DNA of 64,000 bases from JAUVKA01 sp964465145 (GTDB taxonomy: Bacteria; Bacteroidota; Bacteroidia; Bacteroidales; UBA12481). The position numbers and the translations under genes were made by a program. Position 1 is the stretch's first letter. Each line of letters starts with the position of its first letter. The stretch covers positions 9,114 through 73,113 of the forward strand of contig CAYXJR010000011.1 of NCBI GenBank assembly GCA_964465145.1, given 5' to 3'. Positions 28,944-38,373 of the stretch are shown here, piece by piece. Below the pieces are notes generated by a model. That model searched no databases and had not been told where the DNA came from. It worked only from the letters and a program-made list of their open reading frames with translations.

Positions 28944-30419
28944 ATGGAAAAATCAACAATGGAGATTTACTTCGGTGGATTCCGGGATCAGATTATTGGG
29001 AATGACCTGATCTACCAGTCTCCTTATGGTCAGAAAAAAATGGTTTATGCTGATTGGATCGCCAGCGGGAGGTTATACCGCCCGATCGAAGAGAGGATGT
29101 CTGATGAAATTGGCCTCTGGGTTGCCAATACTCACACTGAAGCCAGTGAATCTGGAACCATGATAACAAAGGCTTACCTTCTGGCTCACAGACTAATAAA
29201 GGATCATGTAAATGCTGGGCCTAATGATGTGATTATCACAGCGGGATCTGGCATGACAACGGTTGTTAACAAACTGCAGAGAATTCTGGGTCTTCGTCTT
29301 TGGGGAATGGCTAAGGAGAGAAAATGTTCCCTAAACAAGAACCGGCCTGTCGTTTTCCTGACCCACATGGAACATCATTCCAATCAAACCAGCTGGCACG
29401 AATCAGATGTTGATGTGGTAGTGTTGGAGCCTGATGAAAATCTCCTGGTTAGTACGAAAAATCTCCGAGAGAAGCTCAAGAAGTATCCTGACAGGCCTTT
29501 GAAAATTGGTGCATTTACTGCTTGTTCTAATGTGACTGGGATTGAAACTCAGGTTCATGCGCTGGCTAAGGTCATGCATGAAAACGGGGGCATTTGTTTT
29601 ATTGATTATGCAGCCTCTGCTCCGTATGTTGATATTAACATGCATCCCAAAGATCCTCTGGCAAAGCTCGATGGGATATATTTCTCGCCTCATAAATTTC
29701 TCGGTGGCCCGGGGTCGTCCGGGGTTCTCATATTTGATGCTTCCCTATATTCCAACAGGATTCCGGATAATCCTGGCGGAGGTACTGTTGATTGGACCAA
29801 TCCATGGGGAGAATATAAGTATATCGATGATATTGAACTACGTGAAGATGGGGGAACGCCAGGTTTTATGCAGGCTATTCGAGCTGCTCTTGCCATTGAT
29901 CTGAAAAATAAAATGGGAACGGAGAAAATCAGACTCAGGGAAAATGAATTATTGGAAATAGCATTTAGGGGATTGGACACTATTCCCAGGCTTAAGATTT
30001 TGGCAGAAAATGTCAAGGAGAGGCTCGGCGTGATTTCCTTTTACCTCGAAGAAGTTCATTTTAATCTGGTGGGTAAACTTTTATCTGACCGTTATGGTAT
30101 TCAGGTTCGTGGAGGATGTGCATGTGCCGGAACCTATGGACATTATCTATTGAATGTGAGCCACCAGGATTCCGATAAGATCACTAACCTGATCAATCAT
30201 GGCGACCTGTCGCTCAAACCTGGCTGGGTGCGCTTATCTCTGCATCCCACCATGACTAATCAGGAGCTTGAGGTTATAATAAATGCCATCCGGGAAATTG
30301 AGGCCAATCATAAAACCTGGGCGACAGAATATGTTTACAACCGGAGGACGAATGAATTCCATCACCGGGAGGACACTACAGACAAAACGGAATTAATCCG
30401 GAGCTGGTTTTCTTTGTAA
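28944..30419 (+). CDS. Class V aminotransferase (cysteine desulfurase/selenocysteine lyase-like)
   Basis: A 491-aa PLP enzyme. The cofactor lysine is in SPHKFLGGPGSSG (near 250), preceded by the aspartate motif FIDYAASAPY. A cysteine pair occurs in RGGCACAG (near 390), where desulfurases of this class carry the active-site Cys. An HMEHHSNQTSW segment replaces the usual histidine motif. The protein is longer than SufS (about 405 aa), with insertions and a C-terminal tail. No suf or isc genes are adjacent. Sulfur transfer is plausible but the true substrate is unknown. Confidence 0.83.
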   Translation: MEKSTMEIYFGGFRDQIIGNDLIYQSPYGQKKMVYADWIASGRLYRPIEERMSDEIGLWVANTHTEASESGTMITKAYLLAHRLIKDHVNAGPNDVIITAGSGMTTVVNKLQRILGLRLWGMAKERKCSLNKNRPVVFLTHMEHHSNQTSWHESDVDVVVLEPDENLLVSTKNLREKLKKYPDRPLKIGAFTACSNVTGIETQVHALAKVMHENGGICFIDYAASAPYVDINMHPKDPLAKLDGIYFSPHKFLGGPGSSGVLIFDASLYSNRIPDNPGGGTVDWTNPWGEYKYIDDIELREDGGTPGFMQAIRAALAIDLKNKMGTEKIRLRENELLEIAFRGLDTIPRLKILAENVKERLGVISFYLEEVHFNLVGKLLSDRYGIQVRGGCACAGTYGHYLLNVSHQDSDKITNLINHGDLSLKPGWVRLSLHPTMTNQELEVIINAIREIEANHKTWATEYVYNRRTNEFHHREDTTDKTELIRSWFSL

Positions 30420-30493
30420 AATAGACGAGTGACTGGTGAGTAAGAAGTTTCTTAGGTCTTTGGTCTTATGTCTTCTGTCTTGACCAAGTTCTT

Positions 30494-30528
30494 GTATCTT
30501 GCATCTTGTATCTTGAATCTTGAATCTT
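30494..30528. repeat. Heptamer repeat array between convergent genes
   Basis: Five seven-base units GTATCTT, GCATCTT, GTATCTT, GAATCTT and GAATCTT, ending four bases before the ftsE stop. The 60 bases before it are similar in style (TTGGTCTTATGTCTTCTGTC). Together they fill the 112-base gap between the class V aminotransferase and ftsE. Confidence 0.85.
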
Positions 30529-30531
30529 GAT

Positions 30532-31245
30532 TTATAGCCCCATAACTTTTTCGAAATCGAAATAATTCTGGTCCGGTTCAACGATGTTTAGCAATCCATT
30601 TTCGCATTTTAGGGTTCGAGCAGGGAATTTACGGATCATCTCGTAATTGTGGGTGGCCATAAAGATTGCGCGGCCATTATTACAGATGCTTTGCAAAAGC
30701 TGCATGAGTTCCTCGCTGGTGTCTGGATCCAGGTTTCCTGTTGGTTCATCAGCAAGGATCATTTCCGGATCGTTCAGTAAGGCACGGGCGATTACCACCC
30801 TTTGTTGCTCCCCTCCTGATAACTGGTGTGGATATTTATCCTCTTTATACTGAAATGATACTCTTTCCAATACATCATGAATCCTGCTTTTGATTTTGAC
30901 CTTGTCCTTCCAGCCGGTTGCTTTCAATACAAACTCAAGGTTGTCGAAAACATTGCGGTCCGGGAGAAGCTGAAAATCCTGAAACACCATACCGATTTTC
31001 CTTCGCAGGAAGGAGACGTCATTATTTTTGAGCTTGCGTAGGTCATAACCTGCAACGAAGCCCTCACCCTCCTTTATGGGTAACTCAGCGTAAATTGTTT
31101 TTAACAGGCTGGTTTTTCCGCTGCCAACCCTTCCGATCAGGTAAACAAATTCTCCAGGTTGGATTTCCAGGTTAACATTAGAAAGTACCAGGTTTAATTT
31201 CTGGTAAATGGCTGCGTGTTTTAACGAAATAATGGCTGAACTCAT
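30532..31245 (-). CDS. ftsE: Cell division ATP-binding protein FtsE
   Basis: A 237-aa ABC ATPase that with FtsX controls septal peptidoglycan hydrolases. Walker A is GRVGSGKTS, the Q-loop is in VFQDFQLLPDR, the signature is LSGGEQQR, Walker B is MILADEPTG, and the switch His is in ATHNYEM. The DFQLL phrase is typical of FtsE. ATG 31245 (MSSAIISL) is preferred to ATG 31257. ftsX is not next to it, which is usual in Bacteroidota. C-terminal extension DQNYFDFEKVMGL has no known role. Confidence 0.9.
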   Translation of the reverse strand: MSSAIISLKHAAIYQKLNLVLSNVNLEIQPGEFVYLIGRVGSGKTSLLKTIYAELPIKEGEGFVAGYDLRKLKNNDVSFLRRKIGMVFQDFQLLPDRNVFDNLEFVLKATGWKDKVKIKSRIHDVLERVSFQYKEDKYPHQLSGGEQQRVVIARALLNDPEMILADEPTGNLDPDTSEELMQLLQSICNNGRAIFMATHNYEMIRKFPARTLKCENGLLNIVEPDQNYFDFEKVMGL

Positions 31246-31313
31246 ATATCTTATCAACGGGGTCTTGTTAATTTATTAATCGGTGCCTGGTAGGTACAGG
31301 CAAGGGTGACCCT

Positions 31314-31321
31314 TATCTTTG
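31314..31321 (+). promoter_or_regulatory. -7 box for the TPR protein/barrel operon
   Basis: TATCTTTG is an exact TAnnTTTG match, 60 bases upstream of ATG 31382. No clear TTTG at -33. Confidence 0.5.
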
Positions 31322-31381
31322 CTAATGTAAAAATAAAAAGAGAAAAAATCAGTTATATCTCTTAGAAGTAACACATCCCCT

Positions 31382-34300
31382 ATGAGGAAAAAAAGTATTT
31401 TCTTTTTAATCGTTTTTGCCGGGACATTTGGTCTATTCCAGACCTGGGCCCAACAAACAGCTTATTATCTTGATCCGGATAAGGATCTCCGGGAAGGGCT
31501 GGAACTTTTCTACAAGGAAAAGTATAGCGCTGCTCAGGATCGATTCATAAGGTATCTCGACAGAACTGAAGGAACCGAGACCACCTCACAGATCGATGCC
31601 ACCTATTACAGGGCCGTTTGCGCACTTAGGCTGGACCATCAAAATGCATCCAGCCTGATCGAATATTTTATCGAAAGCTATCCCGAGAGCCCAAGGGCTA
31701 ACCAGGCCATATTCGAGATGGGTAACTACCTTTTCCATAAGGAGAAATACCAGAGTGCTCTTCGCTGGTATGAACAAATGAAAACCAAAAAGCTTTCTAA
31801 GGAAGAACGATATCAATATGTATATAATACAGCATACTGTTATTTCGAAAAAAAGGATTATAAGCGGGCTGCAAGTCTTTTTTATGAAATACTAGACCAG
31901 GCAGGCCCCCAAAAGTCCGATGCCAGTTATTATTTTGGTTATATACAATACCTCGATAAGAATTATGAGACGGCTTTAGGCTATTTTCTTGATTTACAGG
32001 ATAATCGAAAGTATGGAGGGATTGTCCCTTTTTATATAGCCCAGGTATTTTATCTGCAAGAAAAATATGATAAGGTGATTGAATTTGCACCCAGCCTCCT
32101 GAGTAAAGCTAATCCTGATCAGAAGACAGAGATTGCCCGAATTATTGGTGATGCTTTTTTTAGAAACAATCAATATGGAGAAGCTATTCCTTACCTCGAA
32201 CAGTACCGAAGCGGTGTAAGTAAGATGAGCAGGGAAGAGCATTATCAGCTGGGCTTTGCCTATTATCAGAATGGGCAATTAAATGAGGCAGTCACCGAAC
32301 TGGAAAAGGTAAAAGATGGCGATGATAACCTTTCTCAGAATAGCAATCACCTGCTTGGAGGAATTTTAGTCAATTTGGACGAAAAAATGAAGGCCCGGTC
32401 GGCCTTCCGTAAAGCCTCCAATTTAAACCATGATCGGGGAATTCAGGAGGAGGCCCTCCTTAATTATGCCAAGCTTAGTTTCGATCTTTCAATATCAGGA
32501 GAAACTCTTAGAGCTTTTGAGGAATACCTGGAAAAATTTCCTGAGTCGCCACATATGGAAGAAGCATATGACTACCTGGTCAAGGTCTTTATGAATACTC
32601 GAAATTACAAAGAGGCCCTGAACACAATGGATCGCATTCCTCAGAAAAATTCCGATATCCGGGCCGCCTACCAGCGTATTGCCTATTACCGGGGATTAGA
32701 ACTATTCAATAACCTGCAATACGGGGATGCTATAGATCATTTCGACAAATCTCTTGTTTATGATTCATTTAATACCAGGCTCAAGGCCCTGGCTAATTAT
32801 TGGAGGGGTGAGGCCTGGTACAGTATGAAGGGGTATGATCAAGCCATCAAATCATATAATCAATTCCTTAACTCGAGTGGAGCATATAACCTGACCGAGT
32901 ATAACCTTGCCCATTACAACCTGGGCTATGCCTATTTTAAGAAAAGGAATTATTCAGAAGCCATGTCCTGGTTCCGGAAGTATATTAACCGGGTGGATAA
33001 CAGGCAGGCTAAGCTTCTAGCGGATGCATACAACAGGGTAGGCGACTGTTATTTTATCACACGGACCTACTGGCAGGCTATTGATTATTACGATAAAGCT
33101 GCTGCTATGAGAACCGACGATGCTGATTATGCAGCCTTCCAAAAAGGATTCTCCCTTGGCCTGGTTCAACGACCTAATTTGAAGGTGGAAGTGTTGAATG
33201 ATCTTATACACGATTTTCCTAAATCCAGATATGCTGATGATGCCCTTTACGAAATTGCCAGATCATATATCGACCTGGAAAATATAGAAGAGGCTATCAG
33301 GAATTTTAAGAATCTTATAGAGTTATATCCATCAAGCTCATATGTGCGTAAGTCATATCTTCAATTGGCCCTTATCTATTATAACAATGAACAAAATATC
33401 CAGGCACTTGATTATTATAAGAAAGTTGTAAATTCCTGGCCTGACAGCCAGGAGGCCCGGGATGCTATTGCAGGAATTAAAAATATTTATGTGGATCAAA
33501 ACCGGGTGGATGAATATTTCACCTATGTTAAATCGATAGGTCAAGGGGGTGATGTTTCAGTCAATGAGCAGGATAGCTTGATTTATATGGCTGCTGAGAG
33601 CATCTTTATGGAAGGTGATTGTGATCGGGCGAAACAGAACTTTGCCCAGTACATCAACCGCTTTCCAAATGGTTATTTTATATTGAATGCCCATTATTAC
33701 ATGGCCGACTGCCATTTCAGGGCTGCTGAATATGATAAAGCCCTATCTGCATACGAATGGATACTTTCGCGCGGTGGAAGTGACTTTTCAGAATTGGCTT
33801 TATCACGCACGGGTGCCATCTACTACCAGAAGCAGGATTTTAAAAAATCCCTAGAAATTTACAGGCAACTTGTAGGAAGTGCTGAAGTCAGGACCAATAT
33901 AGTGGATGCACGGCTTGGGATCATGCGTTGCGTATATAAACTTCAAGATTATCCTGCTGTGGTTGTGGCTGCCAATGAAATGCTGATGACCGATAAAGTA
34001 TCTGCAGAGGTGATACGGGAATCCACTTACAAACTGGCTAAGGCTTACCAAGCCACAGGTGACCGGGATGGTGCCCTGGATGCTTTTAGTGTGTTAGCTG
34101 AAGATGTAAAAAATCTGGAAGGTGCGGAATCAAAATACTGGAAGGCCCAAATCCTTTTTGATAAGGGGCAGATGGATAATGCAGAGAAAGAAGTCCTTGA
34201 CTTCCTGAATAAAAACACTACCCACCAGTATTGGCTGGCCAAAACATATATCCTATGGGCTGATATCTATCTGTCACGTAGGGACTATTTCCAGGCCAAA

Positions 34301-34405
34301 GCTACTCTGCAGATCCTGCTGGAGAACTATACGAACAGTTCGGATGATATCCTTGGGACAGTCAACCGGAAGATTCAGGAAATTGATGATCTGGAGGACA
34401 AATAA
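31382..34405 (+). CDS. Large exported tetratricopeptide repeat protein
   Basis: A 1007-aa protein with a signal peptide (residues 1-24, ending TWAQ). Nearly the whole length is TPR or TPR-like helical pairs, with recurring phrases such as YNLGYAYFKKRNYSEAMSWF, AYNRVGDCYFITRTYWQAI and YYMADCHFRAAEYDKALSAY. I estimate more than 20 repeats. It should be periplasmic or bound to the outer membrane, and TPR arrays bind other proteins. Its TAA stop overlaps the ATG of the next gene (TAATG), so it is translationally coupled to the 580-aa barrel. This suggests the two form one complex at the outer membrane; no function is known to me. Confidence 0.88.
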   Translation: MRKKSIFFLIVFAGTFGLFQTWAQQTAYYLDPDKDLREGLELFYKEKYSAAQDRFIRYLDRTEGTETTSQIDATYYRAVCALRLDHQNASSLIEYFIESYPESPRANQAIFEMGNYLFHKEKYQSALRWYEQMKTKKLSKEERYQYVYNTAYCYFEKKDYKRAASLFYEILDQAGPQKSDASYYFGYIQYLDKNYETALGYFLDLQDNRKYGGIVPFYIAQVFYLQEKYDKVIEFAPSLLSKANPDQKTEIARIIGDAFFRNNQYGEAIPYLEQYRSGVSKMSREEHYQLGFAYYQNGQLNEAVTELEKVKDGDDNLSQNSNHLLGGILVNLDEKMKARSAFRKASNLNHDRGIQEEALLNYAKLSFDLSISGETLRAFEEYLEKFPESPHMEEAYDYLVKVFMNTRNYKEALNTMDRIPQKNSDIRAAYQRIAYYRGLELFNNLQYGDAIDHFDKSLVYDSFNTRLKALANYWRGEAWYSMKGYDQAIKSYNQFLNSSGAYNLTEYNLAHYNLGYAYFKKRNYSEAMSWFRKYINRVDNRQAKLLADAYNRVGDCYFITRTYWQAIDYYDKAAAMRTDDADYAAFQKGFSLGLVQRPNLKVEVLNDLIHDFPKSRYADDALYEIARSYIDLENIEEAIRNFKNLIELYPSSSYVRKSYLQLALIYYNNEQNIQALDYYKKVVNSWPDSQEARDAIAGIKNIYVDQNRVDEYFTYVKSIGQGGDVSVNEQDSLIYMAAESIFMEGDCDRAKQNFAQYINRFPNGYFILNAHYYMADCHFRAAEYDKALSAYEWILSRGGSDFSELALSRTGAIYYQKQDFKKSLEIYRQLVGSAEVRTNIVDARLGIMRCVYKLQDYPAVVVAANEMLMTDKVSAEVIRESTYKLAKAYQATGDRDGALDAFSVLAEDVKNLEGAESKYWKAQILFDKGQMDNAEKEVLDFLNKNTTHQYWLAKTYILWADIYLSRRDYFQAKATLQILLENYTNSSDDILGTVNRKIQEIDDLEDK

Positions 34406-36147
34406 TGAACAAAACAAAATTAATGAGTAATAAGATGATAAAGTCAAGTCTTTGGCTGTTTGTCACCGGAATCATAATCCTAAGTGGACAGTATGTCTAT
34501 GGCCAGGAAACAATTAATAAAGAGGTGCGTGTTGTCAAAGCCTATAACCCTACTATTTCCGATGCTTTTAAGGCTCGTTTTATTCCCGTAATAGACGATA
34601 CTGTACAGGTTGAAACAAGGTTTAATTACTACATCGAACCAATAAAGCAACCCATAGAATTCAGGCTGAAATCATTGGAATCGGTTGGTATACGCCCTGA
34701 GAAAAGTCCTGAATTGAAACACTCATATGTAAGGGCCGGATTTGGTAACTACTGGACACCAATGGCTGAAATGGATATAAATACTACTAATAACCAAAAT
34801 ACCAGCCTGGGTTTCAATATGAGTCACTTTTCTTCCCAGGGCAGGATTAAAATGGATGATGATAAAAAGGTGTATGCCGGATTTGCAGATAACCAGGTTA
34901 AAATGTATGGATCAAGGATTTTTCAACGCTCCACCCTGTCGGCCGATATGCATTTCAAGGAAGATCATCATTTTTTATACGGTTATAATACTGATACCCT
35001 CAGCGATAACAGCCTGATTTCACCTATCAACCTTCGGGTTCTATCCAAAGATTCCCTGCCATTCCAGCAATTTTTAGTGGTGGGCTCAGCAATCCGACTA
35101 AAATCCGATGAAAAGAGCAGAAATGGATTTGAATATCGGCTGGATCTTAATTATGATTTCCTTCATAAGTTTTACCGTGATCTTGATGTTAAAAACCCGG
35201 AAATGGAGCATGGTGCCGGACTCCGTTTTGCATTCAGCCAGGAATTGGATAAGATCACTTATGGAGCCGAAACAGAAGGACAATATTTTTATCGTATCCG
35301 GTCAACTGACTCATTGAGTAATATGCTTATTAATCTGGATCCCTGGATCGGCTTCAACTGGGAAATAATTAGTCTTAAAGCGGGCCCCAAGCTGGCACTT
35401 AATCGTTTCGACTCTTCCCCTTATTTTTTCCCCATGGTCAAGTTTGAGGTGAATATTACAAATACGGTGGTGCCCTATATTGGCTTGAATGGTTATTATG
35501 AGAATAATGACCTGATGAAAATAAAGATGGAAAATCCATATATAGTCGATAATCTGGACATTGATCCGACAATACACAAGTTTATCGCTTTTGGCGGGCT
35601 AAGAGGCAGGTTCCTTCCAAAAGCAGCATTCAATCTTTTTATTCAATGGGAGGATGTCCAGGATTGGCATTTCTATGTGCCCGATAATAAAAATCCATTA
35701 AGGAACCGTTTTGATGTGGTTTATGATGATGGAAGTTTGCTGAGTATGGGAGGAGAAGTGGGTATTCATCCTTCAGAAAAGTTAGGATTTATTCTCAAAG
35801 GGAACTATTATAAATACAATCTGGATTCCCTTGATTATGCCTGGCATAAGCCTGTTTGGGACATTAGTTTCACTACCCGTTTTACTTTCATGGAAAAGAT
35901 AAGCTTGCAGGCCGACCTCTATCTTATCGGTACTCAGTTTGTACCGTCCGAAGATCTTGTCAAGTTTGGACCGGCACAGGAATTGAACGGACTGATTGAT
36001 ATCAACCTGAGTGGGGAATACCGGATTAATCCAAATATGTCGGCATTTGCGCGCATAAACAATATAATATCAGACCGTTACTATGCCTGGCAGAATTATC
36101 CCATGCAAGGGTTGAACTTTTTATTGGGAATAAACTGGTCTTTTTAG
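34405..36147 (+). CDS. Outer-membrane beta-barrel protein (TonB-dependent-receptor-like)
   Basis: A 580-aa exported protein. The signal peptide runs to about residue 33 (YVYGQ). Just after it comes a conserved-looking segment VRVVKAYNPTISDAFKARFIP. The remainder is amphipathic beta strands ending in an aromatic terminus (LLGINWSF), as needed for barrel insertion. Length and C-terminal pattern (RYYAWQNYPMQG) resemble TonB-dependent receptors, but I see neither a plug domain nor a TonB box, so it may be a plug-less barrel. It is coupled to the TPR protein upstream and followed, after a promoter, by gyrB. Confidence 0.8.
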   Translation: MNKTKLMSNKMIKSSLWLFVTGIIILSGQYVYGQETINKEVRVVKAYNPTISDAFKARFIPVIDDTVQVETRFNYYIEPIKQPIEFRLKSLESVGIRPEKSPELKHSYVRAGFGNYWTPMAEMDINTTNNQNTSLGFNMSHFSSQGRIKMDDDKKVYAGFADNQVKMYGSRIFQRSTLSADMHFKEDHHFLYGYNTDTLSDNSLISPINLRVLSKDSLPFQQFLVVGSAIRLKSDEKSRNGFEYRLDLNYDFLHKFYRDLDVKNPEMEHGAGLRFAFSQELDKITYGAETEGQYFYRIRSTDSLSNMLINLDPWIGFNWEIISLKAGPKLALNRFDSSPYFFPMVKFEVNITNTVVPYIGLNGYYENNDLMKIKMENPYIVDNLDIDPTIHKFIAFGGLRGRFLPKAAFNLFIQWEDVQDWHFYVPDNKNPLRNRFDVVYDDGSLLSMGGEVGIHPSEKLGFILKGNYYKYNLDSLDYAWHKPVWDISFTTRFTFMEKISLQADLYLIGTQFVPSEDLVKFGPAQELNGLIDINLSGEYRINPNMSAFARINNIISDRYYAWQNYPMQGLNFLLGINWSF

Positions 36148-36248
36148 ATGTAAAAATCACAATATCAATACTTTAGGACAGAGTTCAGGTGTTGATAAAT
36201 TAACTGTTTCTTAACCCTGCTTTTGTAGCATAAAAGGAGGTATTTTCG

Positions 36249-36256
36249 TACCTTCG
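36249..36256 (+). promoter_or_regulatory. Probable -7 box for gyrB
   Basis: TACCTTCG is one base off TAnnTTTG. A TTTG at 36222-36225 lies 23 bases upstream, slightly long for a -33 element. The leader to ATG 36302 is 45 bases. Confidence 0.4.
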
Positions 36257-36301
36257 TTTGGTTTAATCGAGCAGAAAAAAAATCAATATAAATATTTGAA
36301 T

Positions 36302-38284
36302 ATGAGTGAGATAAGAAATGGTGCTAATGGCAGCGGAAATGGCAGTGGAAATGGAAATGGATATTCAGCTGACAGCATCCAGGTTCTGGAAGGATTGGAA
36401 GCGGTTAGGAAGCGCCCTGCAATGTACATCGGTGACATAGCCGAAAGAGGGTTGCATCACCTTGTCTATGAAGTGGTTGATAATTCAATTGATGAGGCAT
36501 TAGGAGGCTATTGCAAGAATATCGAAGTAATGATCCATGAGGATGGAGGGATTACCGTTATTGACGATGGACGGGGAATACCCGTTGATTATCATGAAAA
36601 AGAAGGAAAATCTGCATTGGAAGTGGTAATGACCTTACTCCATGCAGGTGGGAAATTTAATAAAGAATCATATAAGGTTTCGGGTGGTCTCCATGGTGTT
36701 GGGGTTTCTTGTGTGAATGCCCTTTCAGAATATTTACGGGCTGAGGTTTATCGTGACGGGCTGGTTTATGAGCAGGAGTATGAAAAGGGAAAGCCTCTTG
36801 GTGAAATAAGGCAAACTGGCACTACTGAAAAGACGGGTACGAAGATCTATTTTCGACCAGACCGGGGGATTTTTACTACCACTGATTATAATTATCGCAC
36901 TCTGGCAAATAGGCTCCGTGAACTATCTTTCCTGAACAAGAAGCTGCGTTTAAGTTTGACCGATTATCGCCTGAAAAAAGATGATGGCGGAAGTCCAGAG
37001 GAAGTTTTCTACTCGACAGAAGGCTTGAAGGAATATGTGGAATACCTGGATGAAAGCAGGGAGAAGCTTATCGATGAAGTGATCTGTATTGAGACGGAAA
37101 AAAACGAAATACCGGTTGAAATTGCTTTGCAATACAATACCTCCTTTAACGAGAATGTACACACATATGTCAACAATATTAACACTATTGAAGGGGGAAC
37201 CCACCTTTTAGGTTTTCGCAGGGGTTTAACGCGTACACTGAAAAGATATGCAGAAGATTCTGGTATGTTGGCCAAGTTGAAATTTGACATTAGCGGGGAT
37301 GATTTCCGGGAGGGCTTGACTGCCGTTCTTTCAATTAAGGTGCAAGAACCCCAATTCGAGGGGCAAACAAAAACAAAACTGGGTAATTCTGATGTTAGCG
37401 GATCGGTTGATCAGGCAATCAGCGAGATGCTAAAAAATTATCTCGAAGAGCATCCCAAAGATGCAAGACAGATTGTGAATAAGGTCATTTTGGCTGCTAC
37501 AGCCCGTCACGCTGCCCGCAAGGCTCGTGAACTTGTCCAAAGGAAAACAGTTCTGGGTGGAGCTGGTCTTCCAGGTAAGCTGGCTGATTGTAGTGAAAGA
37601 GATCCTGAGAAGTGTGAAGTATTTCTGGTGGAGGGGGACTCAGCTGGTGGCACTGCAAAGCAGGGCCGTGACAGGGCTTTCCAGGCAATCATGCCTTTGC
37701 GGGGAAAGATTCTCAACGTTGAGAAAGCCATGCAGCATAAGATTTTCGACAATGATGAGATCAAGAATATTTATACTGCTCTGGGAGTTACGGTAGGTAC
37801 TGAGGAAGACAGCAAGGAAGTGAACCTGCAGAAAATACGTTATCATAAGGTAGTTATCATGTGTGATGCGGATGTGGACGGAAGCCATATAACTACTTTA
37901 ATAATGACTTTCTTTTTTCGTTACCTCAAACCTGTTATCGAAAGAGGATACCTGTATATTGCCACTCCGCCACTTTACCTACTCAAAAAAGGAAAGCAGG
38001 AGCGGTACTGTTGGAATGATATGCAACGCGATCAGGCGACCATGGAGCTTGGAGGAGGGAAAGACATGGGCGTGCATATCCAGAGATATAAGGGTCTTGG
38101 GGAGATGAATGCCCAGCAACTATGGGACACAACTATGAATCCTGAAGAACGCACACTCCGCCAGGTTACCATCCTCAATGCTGCCGAGGCCGACCATACA
38201 TTCTCTATGCTTATGGGTGATGAGGTGGGCCCCCGCAGGGAGTTCATCGAGGAGAATGCAACCTACGCGAATATTGATGCATAG
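36302..38284 (+). CDS. gyrB: DNA gyrase subunit B
   Basis: A 660-aa ATPase subunit of the enzyme that supercoils DNA. GHKL motifs are DNSIDEALGG, DDGRGIP and GLHGVGVSCVNALS. The TOPRIM domain has EGDSAGG and DADVDGSHI, and the C-terminal gyrase B motif RYKGLGEMN is present. PLRGKILNVEKA favours GyrB over ParE. ATG 36302 is chosen over an in-frame TTG six bases earlier. Unusual: residues about 6-22 are an Asn/Gly/Ser-rich tract before the conserved DSIQVLEGLEAVRKRP. No large DNA-binding insertion of the proteobacterial kind is present. Confidence 0.96.
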   Translation: MSEIRNGANGSGNGSGNGNGYSADSIQVLEGLEAVRKRPAMYIGDIAERGLHHLVYEVVDNSIDEALGGYCKNIEVMIHEDGGITVIDDGRGIPVDYHEKEGKSALEVVMTLLHAGGKFNKESYKVSGGLHGVGVSCVNALSEYLRAEVYRDGLVYEQEYEKGKPLGEIRQTGTTEKTGTKIYFRPDRGIFTTTDYNYRTLANRLRELSFLNKKLRLSLTDYRLKKDDGGSPEEVFYSTEGLKEYVEYLDESREKLIDEVICIETEKNEIPVEIALQYNTSFNENVHTYVNNINTIEGGTHLLGFRRGLTRTLKRYAEDSGMLAKLKFDISGDDFREGLTAVLSIKVQEPQFEGQTKTKLGNSDVSGSVDQAISEMLKNYLEEHPKDARQIVNKVILAATARHAARKARELVQRKTVLGGAGLPGKLADCSERDPEKCEVFLVEGDSAGGTAKQGRDRAFQAIMPLRGKILNVEKAMQHKIFDNDEIKNIYTALGVTVGTEEDSKEVNLQKIRYHKVVIMCDADVDGSHITTLIMTFFFRYLKPVIERGYLYIATPPLYLLKKGKQERYCWNDMQRDQATMELGGGKDMGVHIQRYKGLGEMNAQQLWDTTMNPEERTLRQVTILNAAEADHTFSMLMGDEVGPRREFIEENATYANIDA

Positions 38285-38373
38285 CTTTCGTAAGGATTGC
38301 CCAAGCTTACCTAAGGACCATTGCTCGGTTGAGTATGAGGTTCTTTCTGAATAACTTGATTGAATTGGAAAAA

